A stretch of DNA of 64,000 nucleotides from NCBI RefSeq assembly GCF_900101525.1, contig NZ_FMZD01000008.1, positions 53,954-117,953 of the forward strand, given 5' to 3'. A program made the position numbers and the translations under genes. Numbering within the stretch: the stretch's first letter is position 1; every line of letters begins with the position of its first letter. Origin of the DNA: Marinilactibacillus psychrotolerans. Lineage in GTDB: Bacteria > Bacillota > Bacilli > Lactobacillales > Carnobacteriaceae_A. Below the pieces are notes generated by a model. It was given only the letters and a program-made list of their open reading frames with translations, was not told the origin of the DNA and made no database searches. Of this stretch, positions 9,380 to 16,781 are shown one piece after another.

Positions 9380-9697
9380 ATGGATTCTCTAGAAATTTTT
9401 TTTACAGTCATCAATCATCCTATAAAAATTATGGTTTTAAAATTTATGGAAGAAAGTGAAGGAACAAATGTATCCTTTAATGAATTAATGGATTTCTTTT
9501 CAATTGATTGTTTATCCCCAGAGAGATTACTCTTAGTAACAAGCATATGGGAAATGTATAATGATCAATTATTGATAAAAATAAACCATTATTCAGGAAC
9601 ACGATTTGAATTGACCAAAAGAGCACGGGAATTAAATAAAATTATTACTGATTTTGACTACTGGTTAGAATCTCATCAGTTTTATGGAGGAGTTTAA
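9380..9697 (+). CDS. Putative small winged-helix regulator of the OpuC-like operon
   Basis: 105 residues, predicted helical, with a pattern suggestive of a winged helix: ...INHPIKIMVLKFMEESEG.. then a helical block ending in YSGTRFELTKRARELNKIITDFDYWL. It has no close family I can name. It is the first gene of the transporter operon, with its stop 1 nt before the permease start. GbsR/OpcR-type MarR regulators of betaine transporters have similar positions but are longer. Regulator function is inferred from fold and context. Confidence 0.5.
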   Translation: MDSLEIFFTVINHPIKIMVLKFMEESEGTNVSFNELMDFFSIDCLSPERLLLVTSIWEMYNDQLLIKINHYSGTRFELTKRARELNKIITDFDYWLESHQFYGGV

Positions 9698-9698
9698 T

Positions 9699-10346
9699 TT
9701 GTTGACAGAAATCATTCAATATTTTGAAAGCAATGGAACTCAGTATGCAGAATACCTCATACAGCATATTCGATTAAGCATGATTGCTTTACTGATTGCC
9801 TTGATTATAGGAGTTCCTCTGGGATATATCAGCTATAAACATAAGAAGGTTGCTGAATTTTTCACAACGTCCTCTCAGTTACTAAGAATCATTCCAAGCT
9901 TAGCCATTTTATTTATCTTAATTCCAATTATTGGTGTAGGAGAATTACCTGCTTTAATTGCCCTGGTCTTTTTAGCTATTCCACCCATTCTGATTAATAC
10001 AATTCTTGGATTCAATGAAATTCCTGCCATTACAAAAGAAGTCGCTGCAGGATTAGGTATGAACTCAAATCAATTAATGCTCAAAATCGAAATTCCCTTA
10101 GCCATCCCTTTTATATTAAATGGGATAAAGTTATCATTAGTAGAGATCATCGCTAGTGCTAATCTTGCAACCTATATTGGTGCCGGCGGCCTTGGAACTT
10201 TAATTTTTACTGGCTTAGGATTATACCGCATGGACTTATTATTGATTGGTGGAGGAACCGTTACGATCCTATCCTTATTCAGTATGTTTATCCTAGACTG
10301 TATTATTAGAAAGGTGTCGAAAAACCGTGTCGAATTCAGCAATTAA
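9699..10346 (+). CDS. OpuC-like ABC transporter permease (first subunit)
   Basis: Inner-membrane subunit with about five or six hydrophobic segments and the OpuCB/OpuCD-type EAA loop in EVAAGLGMNSNQLMLKIEIPLAIP. The frame is open from an ATG at 9684, but that ATG lies within the GGAGGAG site. A TTG at 9699 is spaced 6-8 nt after the site and gives the start MLTEIIQYFES (215 residues). It follows the regulator stop by 1 nt and overlaps the ATPase gene by 20 nt. Together with 11091-11723 it should form the channel. Confidence 0.88.
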   Translation: MLTEIIQYFESNGTQYAEYLIQHIRLSMIALLIALIIGVPLGYISYKHKKVAEFFTTSSQLLRIIPSLAILFILIPIIGVGELPALIALVFLAIPPILINTILGFNEIPAITKEVAAGLGMNSNQLMLKIEIPLAIPFILNGIKLSLVEIIASANLATYIGAGGLGTLIFTGLGLYRMDLLLIGGGTVTILSLFSMFILDCIIRKVSKNRVEFSN

Positions 10347-11094
10347 TTTTAAACATATACAAAAAACTTTTGGAGCAGAAACAATCATTGAAAATCTTTC
10401 CTTTGAGGTAGAAGCTGGAGAATTTATTACAATATTAGGTTCCTCAGGATCTGGTAAAACAACAACATTGAAAATGGTTAATCGCTTAGTTGAACCTGAT
10501 AGCGGAGTGATTGAAATTAACGGACAGAATATCGAACAAATCAATTTGATTGAATTGAGACGAAAAATTGGATACGTAGTCCAACAAATCGGTTTATTTC
10601 CTCATCTGACCGTTGAAAAAAATATTGCGACAGTCCCGGAGCTATTAGGTTGGGATAAAACAAAAACTCAGTCTCGTGTAAAAGAACTGATGGAATTAGT
10701 CAAACTTCCTTATGAAGAATATAGTGATCGTCACCCAAATCAGCTATCTGGCGGACAACAACAGCGTATAGGAGTGGCTAGAGCCTTAGCAGCTAATCCT
10801 CAGATCATGTTGCTTGATGAACCTTTTGGTGCGGTAGATGCCATCACAAGAAAAGAACTGCAAAAACAAATCAAACTGATACACCAGGAACTAAATGGAA
10901 AAACTTTCCTATTTGTCACACATGATATCAATGAAGCCTTTTATCTTGGAGACAAAGTAATGATCATGGACAAAGGAAAAATCAGTCAATATGATACACC
11001 TAAAAATATTATTAAAAATCCCGAGACTGAATTTGTCAAAGATCTGTTAGATACCATTTATGAAGAAGAGTCTCTATGGAGGATGTTAAAATGA
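10327..11094 (+). CDS. OpuC-like ABC transporter ATP-binding protein without CBS domains
   Basis: 255 residues with Walker A GSSGSGKTTT, signature LSGGQQQRIGVARAL, Walker B IMLLDEPFGAVD and the switch His in FVTHDINEAF. It is an OpuCA/ProV-type ATPase by similarity of the DAITRKELQKQI segment. Typical OpuCA proteins are about 380-400 residues because of C-terminal CBS domains that gate transport by ionic strength; these are absent here. The start is GTG 10327, overlapping the permease end; an AAAGGTG site lies 10 nt upstream. Confidence 0.9.
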   Translation: MSNSAINFKHIQKTFGAETIIENLSFEVEAGEFITILGSSGSGKTTTLKMVNRLVEPDSGVIEINGQNIEQINLIELRRKIGYVVQQIGLFPHLTVEKNIATVPELLGWDKTKTQSRVKELMELVKLPYEEYSDRHPNQLSGGQQQRIGVARALAANPQIMLLDEPFGAVDAITRKELQKQIKLIHQELNGKTFLFVTHDINEAFYLGDKVMIMDKGKISQYDTPKNIIKNPETEFVKDLLDTIYEEESLWRMLK

Positions 11095-11723
11095 TTGAGT
11101 ACTGGCGTGATTACCATACAAGATTGATAGAAGCATTATTAGATCATTTACAGTTAGTCACCATATCTATAGTCGTAGCGCTGGCTATTGCGATGGTCGT
11201 TATTCTTACTTGTTTAAATAATCAAAAATGGGTAAGTAGTTTAACTTATTTTTTTTCAGCACTATATTCTATCCCCAGCTATGCTTTTTTTGCCCTTTTG
11301 ATTCCCTTAAGTGGTTTAGGAACCACTACGGCTGTCATTGTTTTATCCTTATATAGTGAATATATTCTATTACGCACATTTTCAACAGGTATTAAACAGA
11401 TTGACCCTACGATTATTGAATCTGCCAGAGGAATGGGCATGACTGATCATCAAGTTTTTTTCAGAATCCAATTACCTCTAGCCTCTAAATCCATATTCAG
11501 TGGTATTCGTTTAGCGTTGACTTCAATCATCGGAATAGCAACCATTGCAGCTACAATCAATGCTGGTGGCTTAGGAACTGTTTTATTTGATGGATTAAGA
11601 ACACAAAGCATAGTAAAAATTGTCTGGGGATCACTGCTGACAATCTTTTTATGCATTTGCAGTAATGTCATTTTATATTTAATTGAAAAGTTCACTTTAA
11701 GAAACTTAGAATTGGAGGACTAA
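11091..11723 (+). CDS. OpuC-like ABC transporter permease (second subunit)
   Basis: 210-residue membrane subunit with the EAA loop SARGMGMTDHQVFFRIQLPLA and about five transmembrane segments, paralogous to 9699-10346. The ATG at 11091 overlaps the ATPase stop (ATGA) and is preceded by GGAGG at 8 nt. The in-frame ATG at 11076 overlaps that ribosome site and is less likely. The next gene begins 1 nt after its stop, so the oxidoreductase is in the same transcript. Confidence 0.88.
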   Translation: MIEYWRDYHTRLIEALLDHLQLVTISIVVALAIAMVVILTCLNNQKWVSSLTYFFSALYSIPSYAFFALLIPLSGLGTTTAVIVLSLYSEYILLRTFSTGIKQIDPTIIESARGMGMTDHQVFFRIQLPLASKSIFSGIRLALTSIIGIATIAATINAGGLGTVLFDGLRTQSIVKIVWGSLLTIFLCICSNVILYLIEKFTLRNLELED

Positions 11724-11724
11724 T

Positions 11725-12696
11725 ATGAAAGCAGTAACTGTTTACGAAGCTGGAGGACCCGATAAATTAATTTATGAAGAAGTACCAAAACCAGTTTTAA
11801 AGAAAGGCTGGTCTTTAGTTAAAGTTATGGGTTTCGGCGTCAATCATTCTGAGATATTTACTAGAGAAGGTCAATCTCCATCCGTAGAATTTCCTCGCAT
11901 TCTAGGTATTGAGTGTGTAGGGGTTGTTGAAGAAACCAGCGACGAAAATTTATTGCCTGTAGGACAAAAAGTCATTTCAATTATGGGAGAAATGGGGAGA
12001 GCCTTTGATGGAAGCTATGCAGAGTATGTTTTGCTGCCCAATGAACAAATTTACCCCGTAGATACCCATTTATCATGGGAAGAGTTAGCAACGATTCCTG
12101 AAACGTATTATACTGCTTTCGGTTCGATGAAAAACCTGCTGATTAAAGAAAGTGATAAAGTTTTAGTACGTGGAGCCACTAGTGGTGTCGGAATTGCCTT
12201 TTTAAATTTAGTAAAAGGGCAGTTTAACCATATTGTGGTAGATGGAACGAGTAGAAGCTTGTCTAAAAAATATGATTTAATTCAAGCGGGGTTTGATGAT
12301 GTCATAGAAGACAGCAGTGGTCAATTACAGACTCAAAAAAACTACGATAAAATATTGGAATTAATTGGTCCAGCAACAGTGAAAAATAGCTTTAAACATA
12401 TGAATGAACAAGGCATTCTTTGCAGTACTGGCCAACTGGGTGGAAAATGGTTTTTAGAAGAGTTTGATCCCATTATGGATATTCAGATAAATAGTTATAT
12501 GACTAGTTTTCACTCAGCTAATGTTGATGGAAATAAGTTGAACCAATTGTTGGAATTTATTGAGCAAAATAAAATTGTAATCAAACCAGAGAAAGTATTT
12601 GAATTGAAAGATATCGCTAAAGCTCATGAGTTTCTCGAAAGCAGCCATAGCTTTGGAAAAGTTGTTATATTAAGAAAAGAACTTAAGCAAGCATAA
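11725..12696 (+). CDS. Quinone-oxidoreductase-like MDR protein (zinc-free)
   Basis: 323-residue medium-chain dehydrogenase/reductase: GroES-like N-terminal domain (VKVMGFGVNHSEIFTREG), a Rossmann domain with RGATSGVGIAFLN, and the C-terminal IAKAHEFLESSHSFGKVVI typical of QOR/alkenal reductases. The Cys and His ligands of zinc alcohol dehydrogenases are missing, so it probably reduces quinones, enones or other carbonyls with NADPH. It is the last member of the transporter operon by spacing (1 nt). That association of osmolyte transport with a QOR is unusual. Confidence 0.8.
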   Translation: MKAVTVYEAGGPDKLIYEEVPKPVLKKGWSLVKVMGFGVNHSEIFTREGQSPSVEFPRILGIECVGVVEETSDENLLPVGQKVISIMGEMGRAFDGSYAEYVLLPNEQIYPVDTHLSWEELATIPETYYTAFGSMKNLLIKESDKVLVRGATSGVGIAFLNLVKGQFNHIVVDGTSRSLSKKYDLIQAGFDDVIEDSSGQLQTQKNYDKILELIGPATVKNSFKHMNEQGILCSTGQLGGKWFLEEFDPIMDIQINSYMTSFHSANVDGNKLNQLLEFIEQNKIVIKPEKVFELKDIAKAHEFLESSHSFGKVVILRKELKQA

Positions 12697-12755
12697 TTTG
12701 ATAGAAATGATAACAAGTAAATTTAAATCTTGTTGTATTTTGAAAGGAAGAGTAT

Positions 12756-13196
12756 ATGGATTATAAAAAAATAGACGATATTATTTTTGTGAGAATTGAT
12801 AAGGATGAAGAAATTCTGGATCATATTCAGCAGATTTGTAAAAAAGAAAATATTTTATCCGGCTATTTTCAAGGAATCGGAGCCTGTAAAGAAGTCATTG
12901 TCTCTACCTATCTGTCGGAAAAAGATGATTTTATAGATCATAAAAAAACGGGCATGCTTGAACTAGTATCATTAATGGGGAATATTTCAATGGATGATAA
13001 TAAAAGTCCTCTTCTGCATAGTCATGCAAGCTTTTCGTACTTAAATGACGCAAATGAGCCTTCTATCATTGCGGGGCATCTGACGGAAGCTACTGTTCGA
13101 TATACAGGAGAAATTACCATTATCCCCGTACAGAACAAGATCGGAAGAATGATTGATCCTCTAACAGGAATCAGTGTATGGGATTTTGACAAATAA
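12756..13196 (+). CDS. PPC (DUF296)-domain protein
   Basis: 146 residues of the plant and prokaryote conserved (PPC/PCC) domain, a trimeric fold also found attached to AT-hooks in plants. The metal-binding His signature is visible in LLHSHASFSYLND and AGHLTEATV. Stand-alone bacterial members are of unknown function; some bind zinc. An AAAGGAAG ribosome site precedes the ATG. It lies 59 nt after the oxidoreductase gene and on the same strand, possibly in the same transcript. Confidence 0.75.
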   Translation: MDYKKIDDIIFVRIDKDEEILDHIQQICKKENILSGYFQGIGACKEVIVSTYLSEKDDFIDHKKTGMLELVSLMGNISMDDNKSPLLHSHASFSYLNDANEPSIIAGHLTEATVRYTGEITIIPVQNKIGRMIDPLTGISVWDFDK

Positions 13197-13279
13197 AAGA
13201 TTAAAGAAGTTTCACCTTTATCGTGCATTAACAAATAGGAGAAATATAATTAACTGCAATAAAAGACGGAGGAAATTAC

Positions 13280-13915
13280 ATGACACAATATACGAATAAG
13301 ATCAATTTAAGAATGGATTCTTGGGTACCTGTTCAAACATTTGTCGAAAACGTCTCTATTGATAATAATGAAGTTCTTCGAGTAGTTAAAGATTCAGCAG
13401 TAACCGATGTAGATGAACCGACGTTTGCAAGAATAAATGATATTGAATTTCAAAACGGAACGATTGAAGTAAAGGTACTAAGCAGACTTTTATCCGATGC
13501 TCCTGAATATGCGAGAGGATTCATCGGCGTTGCATTTAGAATTGATGAACAAAATGCACATTTTGAAGGCATTTATATCCGCCCGACGAATGGAAGAAGT
13601 GAAGATCAATCTAGAAGAAATTCCTCGACACAATACTTTTCCTATCCTGATTATAAATTCGACCGTTTTCGAGAAGAGTCTCCCAAGAAATATGAATCCT
13701 ATGCCGATATGGGGCTAGACGAATGGATCGACTTGAAAATTGAAGTAACAGATGAGCGTGCCAAGCTCTATTTGAACAACTCCACTTATCCAATCTTAAT
13801 CGTTAATGACCTGAAACAAGGTCCCAATGCACAAGGTGGTATCGGCCTTTGGGTCGATATTGGAACCGAAGGTTTTTTTAAAGAATTGAGAGTGGTTTCA
13901 TATGATGAATTGTAG
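13280..13915 (+). CDS. Concanavalin A-like (DUF1080/LamG-type) fold protein
   Basis: 211 residues without signal peptide or membrane segment. The pattern FARINDIEFQNGTIEVKVLSR.., RGFIGVAFRID, then LYLNNSTYPILIVNDLKQG and GGIGLWVDIGTEGFFKELRV is that of a jelly-roll lectin/glucanase fold such as DUF1080. No catalytic residues can be assigned. An AGACGGAGGAAATTAC ribosome site lies before the ATG. It stands between the PPC gene and the decayed frnE copy. Confidence 0.6.
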   Translation: MTQYTNKINLRMDSWVPVQTFVENVSIDNNEVLRVVKDSAVTDVDEPTFARINDIEFQNGTIEVKVLSRLLSDAPEYARGFIGVAFRIDEQNAHFEGIYIRPTNGRSEDQSRRNSSTQYFSYPDYKFDRFREESPKKYESYADMGLDEWIDLKIEVTDERAKLYLNNSTYPILIVNDLKQGPNAQGGIGLWVDIGTEGFFKELRVVSYDEL

Positions 13916-13924
13916 TACTAAGTA

Positions 13925-14338
13925 CAATGTTTGAGCGAAAGAAAGCTTGAAGTGGAAAGTGTTGGCAAAGACTGAGATATAGATGAGGCTTTATTGTCTG
14001 CTCACTTCACAGATAATCTTGCATTAAATGATAACGAAGTTTTGGTGAATGTTGCAGAATCAGTGGGATTATCTCGCGATGATGCTCAAGCAGTACTTTC
14101 TAGTGATCAATATGCAGATGAAGTTGCTCAAGATATAGAAGAAGCGAGAGCAATCGGCTTACAAGGAGTTCCTTTCTTTGTACTCGAAAGAAAATATGCC
14201 ATTTCAGGAGCTCAGCCACAGGCTCTGTTTCAAGATACACTGAAAAAAGTTGCCGATGAAATGGGTATCAAGCCTGATTTACAAGTGGTCGGCGGCAGCA
14301 CTGACAGCTTATGTGAAGACGGCAGCTGTGCGTTTTAA
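13925..14338 (+). pseudogene. Decayed 3' copy of the FrnE-type dsbA gene
   Basis: From about 13976 to 14338 the sequence aligns without gaps to the end of the gene at 6469-7179, at roughly 80-85% nucleotide identity by eye. It includes the cis-Pro loop and the terminal CEDGSC motif. Upstream, 13925-13975 retains only scattered matches. An in-frame TGA at 13973-13975 replaces the Ser codon preceding DIDEALL. The CPFC active-site half is missing. A TTG at 13994 could start a 114-residue peptide, but there is no convincing ribosome site. Confidence 0.85.
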
Positions 14339-14351
14339 AGACTACTATCGA

Positions 14352-14397
14352 AAAATGCTCTATACACTCTACATTTTCAGAGTGTATAGAGCATTTT
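14352..14397. terminator. Perfect 19-bp bidirectional terminator
   Basis: AAAATGCTCTATACACTCT pairs completely with 14379-14397 around an 8-nt loop. It lies between the frnE relic (plus strand) and the merR-type gene (minus strand), with A/T-rich flanks on each side. Confidence 0.85.
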
Positions 14398-14402
14398 GTA
14401 TG

Positions 14403-14792
14403 TTACTTAACTAGTTTTTTCATTGTATTCTCTTTTTCTGAAAGTCGACCTTCGTAGTCATTGATCTTATAATCTAATCGGTTTAGAACTTGTTCCATTT
14501 CTTCTTTTTTCTTCAGTAGATTTTCACGTTCTTCTACTAATATTTGTTTTCTTTTTTCTAACGCTTCATCTGCACCCTTTCTAACAAGCTGAGTATATTC
14601 TCTCAACACATCAAGAGGTAACCCAACTGAACGCATACATTTTACGAAATCAATCCATTTCAGATCCTGTTCATCAAATATACGTACACCTGATTCATTT
14701 CTGGTTATTGGAGGGATCAGATCAATACTTTCATAATATCGGATAGTCGACGGAGTCATATTCATCTCTTCTGCTACTTTTGATATATTCAT
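14403..14792 (-). CDS. MerR-family regulator, AdhR/NmlR-like
   Basis: 129 residues: N-terminal winged HTH (NISKVAEEMNMTPSTIRYYE), then a long coiled coil. A single Cys lies in FVKCMRSVGLPLDVL at residue 52, the position of the thiol sensor Cys of Bacillus AdhR. There is no metal-binding C-terminal Cys cluster. The start at ATG 14792 is set by AAGGAGG at 7 nt; the frame is open to 14816. Its own promoter and that of the aldo/keto reductase carry the same operator in 19-bp spacers, so it likely controls both, responding to aldehydes or other electrophiles. The inducer is inferred from the family. Confidence 0.88.
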   Translation of the reverse strand: MNISKVAEEMNMTPSTIRYYESIDLIPPITRNESGVRIFDEQDLKWIDFVKCMRSVGLPLDVLREYTQLVRKGADEALEKRKQILVEERENLLKKKEEMEQVLNRLDYKINDYEGRLSEKENTMKKLVK

Positions 14793-14818
14793 ATTACGGC
14801 CTCCTTCAATATGCACTT

Positions 14819-14849
14819 AGTATATCACCTGAAGTTAACTTTAAGTAAA
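14819..14849 (-). promoter_or_regulatory. MerR-type promoter/operator of the regulator gene
   Basis: On the minus strand: -35 TTTACT (14844-14849), a 19-bp spacer and -10 TATACT (14819-14824). The 18-bp imperfect palindrome at 14828-14845 (CCTGAAGTTAACTTTAAG on the plus strand, two mismatched pairs) fills the spacer. Long spacers with a central dyad are the hallmark of MerR activation. Confidence 0.82.
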
Positions 14850-14884
14850 GAGAAAGAGCTCTTATTTTTCAAAGTATTTATCCA

Positions 14885-15391
14885 TCATTTGAAAAATATG
14901 ATCTCTTTAGCACTAGATTCTTCCTGCGAAGTTTCCCAGGAATCGATTGCAGCTAAGTAATGCATTAGATAGACATCCTTTTCTTCAATATCACTAAGTG
15001 TTAGTCCTCTTAACAGTATGCAACCTTGGTATAAGAGGTTACTGTCTACTTCCTGCAAGCCAAAGGTTTCATCACCAATGACCATAATTTTAGGCTCATC
15101 AAAATATGGTAGATACATATTACGTCCTAGAGCCAATATCTCTTCATAGTACAATCGACTTTTAGCATTTTCTACCACTGTAAATAAGTGTAGATTAATT
15201 GCTTCTCCTCTATATTCCGGCTGTAAACGAATGTTATTTTCAAATATTTCTCTTTGAACAGGTGCTAGAATACTTAAATCCCATTCTCTTAAATCCACTA
15301 AATCTCTGAGAACTTCCAAGTCGCTTTTCTTTTCTTCAATGATAATCAATCTGTCTCGATATTTTTTTAATAAATAATTTAATCGATCCAT
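14885..15391 (-). CDS. Conserved-looking protein of unknown function
   Basis: 168 residues, acidic, no signal peptide or membrane span. The N-terminal third is helical and charged (MDRLNYLLKKYRDRLIIIEEKKSD). The rest appears alpha/beta with hydrophobic strands such as EPKIMVIGDETFGL. I do not recognise a family. An AAGGAGG site 7 nt before the ATG makes it a real gene. It stands between the regulator and the aldo/keto reductase, downstream of the reductase terminator at 15470-15490, so it may depend on read-through or its own promoter. Confidence 0.6.
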   Translation of the reverse strand: MDRLNYLLKKYRDRLIIIEEKKSDLEVLRDLVDLREWDLSILAPVQREIFENNIRLQPEYRGEAINLHLFTVVENAKSRLYYEEILALGRNMYLPYFDEPKIMVIGDETFGLQEVDSNLLYQGCILLRGLTLSDIEEKDVYLMHYLAAIDSWETSQEESSAKEIIFFK

Positions 15392-15469
15392 TTCCTAACC
15401 TCCTTCTCAAAATGCTCTCTTCTCTTTTTTACTATACCCTTCAGAATTATCTTGTTCAATAAAAAAATA

Positions 15470-15490
15470 GGAGCAACGTATCGTTGCCCC
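15470..15490 (-). terminator. Terminator hairpin of the aldo/keto reductase gene, repeat family
   Basis: On the minus strand GGGGCAACG-ATA-CGTTGCTCC is followed by a T run. Both 9-base arms, including a shared A/C mispair, recur exactly at 35563-35585, which suggests a dispersed repeat used as terminator. Confidence 0.75.
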
Positions 15491-15529
15491 ATGGCTTCAA
15501 ACCTTTCTTAGCTAGAAAACTAATTTTGA

Positions 15530-16525
15530 CTATTTATTGGGATCCGAAAGTGCTCCGACTACATTATGAGGAACATATAATTCTTCCAGATACTCTATTT
15601 CTTCTTTCGTTAATGAAATTTTTAGAGCCGCTACGGCATCATCCAGATATTTTTCTTTCGTTGCACCGATGATTGGTGAGACCACTTGTGGTTTGTGTAG
15701 TAACCAGGAAAGTGCCAATTGTGCTCGAGGAACACCTTTTTTCTCAGCTAGTTCTGCTAGACGATTTACAACTTCTTTATCCTGCTCTTCTGTCGATCCG
15801 TATTTCGATTTTTGTACTTGATCTGTTTCAGAGCGCTTTGTCTGAACGGACCAGTCTCGAGCAAGTCTGCCTGAAGCTAAAGGACTGTAAGGTGTTAACG
15901 CTATGTTCTGATCTTCACAGAAAGGAATCATTTCCCGTTCATCTTCTCTATAAATCATATTATAGTGATTCTGCATGGAAACAAACTTCGTCCAACCATT
16001 TTTTTCAGCCACATACTGTGCTTTCTGGAACTGCCAAGCATACATTGCCGATGCGCCAATATAGCGGACTTTTCCGGACTTAACTACATCATGTAAAGCT
16101 TCCATCGTTTCTTCGATTGGAGTATTATAATCCCAGCGGTGAATGATATATAAATCAATATAGTCCATGTCTAGCCTTTCTAAGGTCTGATCGATCTCAT
16201 GTAAAATTGATTTTCTTGAAAGTCCTTTCGCATTAGGTCCATCATGTATATCAAAATAGACTTTAGAAGCAACCACAATTTTCTCTCTATCAGCATAATC
16301 TTTTAAGGCACGACCTAGGATTTTTTCGCTTTCCCCTTTTGAATAGATATTTGCAGTATCAAAGAAATTGATTCCAAGATCTAGTGCTCTTTTAATAATC
16401 TTGCGACTGTCTTCTTCTTTCAAAACCCAGTCATGTGTCCATTTTTCAGGGTCACCGAAACTCATTGCGCCTAAGCAGATTGGTGTAACATCCATACCTG
16501 TGTTGCCGAATTTAACTGTTTCCAT
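15530..16525 (-). CDS. Aldo/keto reductase
   Basis: 331-residue NADPH-dependent TIM-barrel oxidoreductase. The catalytic tetrad is visible: Asp in FFDTANIYS, Tyr in the same segment, Lys in VVASKV and His in YIIHRWD. The cofactor end is ALSWLLHKPQVVSPIIGATKEKYL. It resembles the YajO/AKR11-type group with residue spacing DSRKIIKRALDLGIN. Its promoter at 16559-16589 has the 19-bp spacer and dyad also found at the neighbouring merR-type gene. A role in aldehyde or methylglyoxal detoxification is therefore likely but not shown. Confidence 0.9.
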   Translation of the reverse strand: METVKFGNTGMDVTPICLGAMSFGDPEKWTHDWVLKEEDSRKIIKRALDLGINFFDTANIYSKGESEKILGRALKDYADREKIVVASKVYFDIHDGPNAKGLSRKSILHEIDQTLERLDMDYIDLYIIHRWDYNTPIEETMEALHDVVKSGKVRYIGASAMYAWQFQKAQYVAEKNGWTKFVSMQNHYNMIYREDEREMIPFCEDQNIALTPYSPLASGRLARDWSVQTKRSETDQVQKSKYGSTEEQDKEVVNRLAELAEKKGVPRAQLALSWLLHKPQVVSPIIGATKEKYLDDAVAALKISLTKEEIEYLEELYVPHNVVGALSDPNK

Positions 16526-16558
16526 TCTGTCGCTCTCCTTTTCTTATTAGATACCTTA

Positions 16559-16589
16559 ACTTTATCACTTAAAGTTCAGTTTAAGTCAA
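16559..16589 (-). promoter_or_regulatory. MerR-type promoter/operator of the aldo/keto reductase
   Basis: -35 TTGACT (16584-16589), exactly 19 bp of spacer, -10 TAAAGT (16559-16564). The dyad CTTAAAGTTCAGTTTAAG occupies 16568-16585 with 7 paired and 2 unpaired positions per half. Same architecture and same half-site (CTTAAAGT) as 14819-14849. Confidence 0.85.
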
Positions 16590-16616
16590 GTGATACCTTC
16601 TCCATCTGATAAACAA

Positions 16617-16652
16617 AACAAGCAGAAAAGATTGATTACTTCTCTGCTTGTT
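16617..16652 (-). terminator. Intrinsic terminator
   Basis: On the minus strand a 14-bp stem (AACAAGCAGAGAAG, one mismatch) with 8-nt loop, followed by TTTTGTTT. It ends transcripts coming from the DUF1593 gene and the glucosidase relic. Confidence 0.75.
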
Positions 16653-16665
16653 AAATACTATAAAG

Positions 16666-16740
16666 TTATCCTAAGTCTTTACCATTTGATTCAATGACTT
16701 TTTTGTACCAGTAGAATGAGTCTTTTCTTGAACTGTCTAC
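16666..16740 (-). pseudogene. Relic of the 3' end of a 6-phospho-beta-glucosidase gene
   Basis: The last 24 codons plus stop of a GH1 gene ([23 protein letters not shown]) are preserved in frame. Only about four mismatches separate the first 72 nt from the end of the intact gene at 18727. No start, no upstream coding sequence and no similarity beyond the stop are present. It lies directly downstream of the DUF1593 gene, so that gene is bracketed by the intact glucosidase gene and this fragment. Confidence 0.85.
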
Positions 16741-16781
16741 TTGATAGTATCAATATACTTAGGAGATTTTTATAGTTTGTT

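Noticed and set aside
13994..14338. Independent 114-residue DsbA-like gene
   Set aside because: It lacks the CPFC half and a ribosome site and has a nonsense codon directly upstream; it is a relic of frnE.
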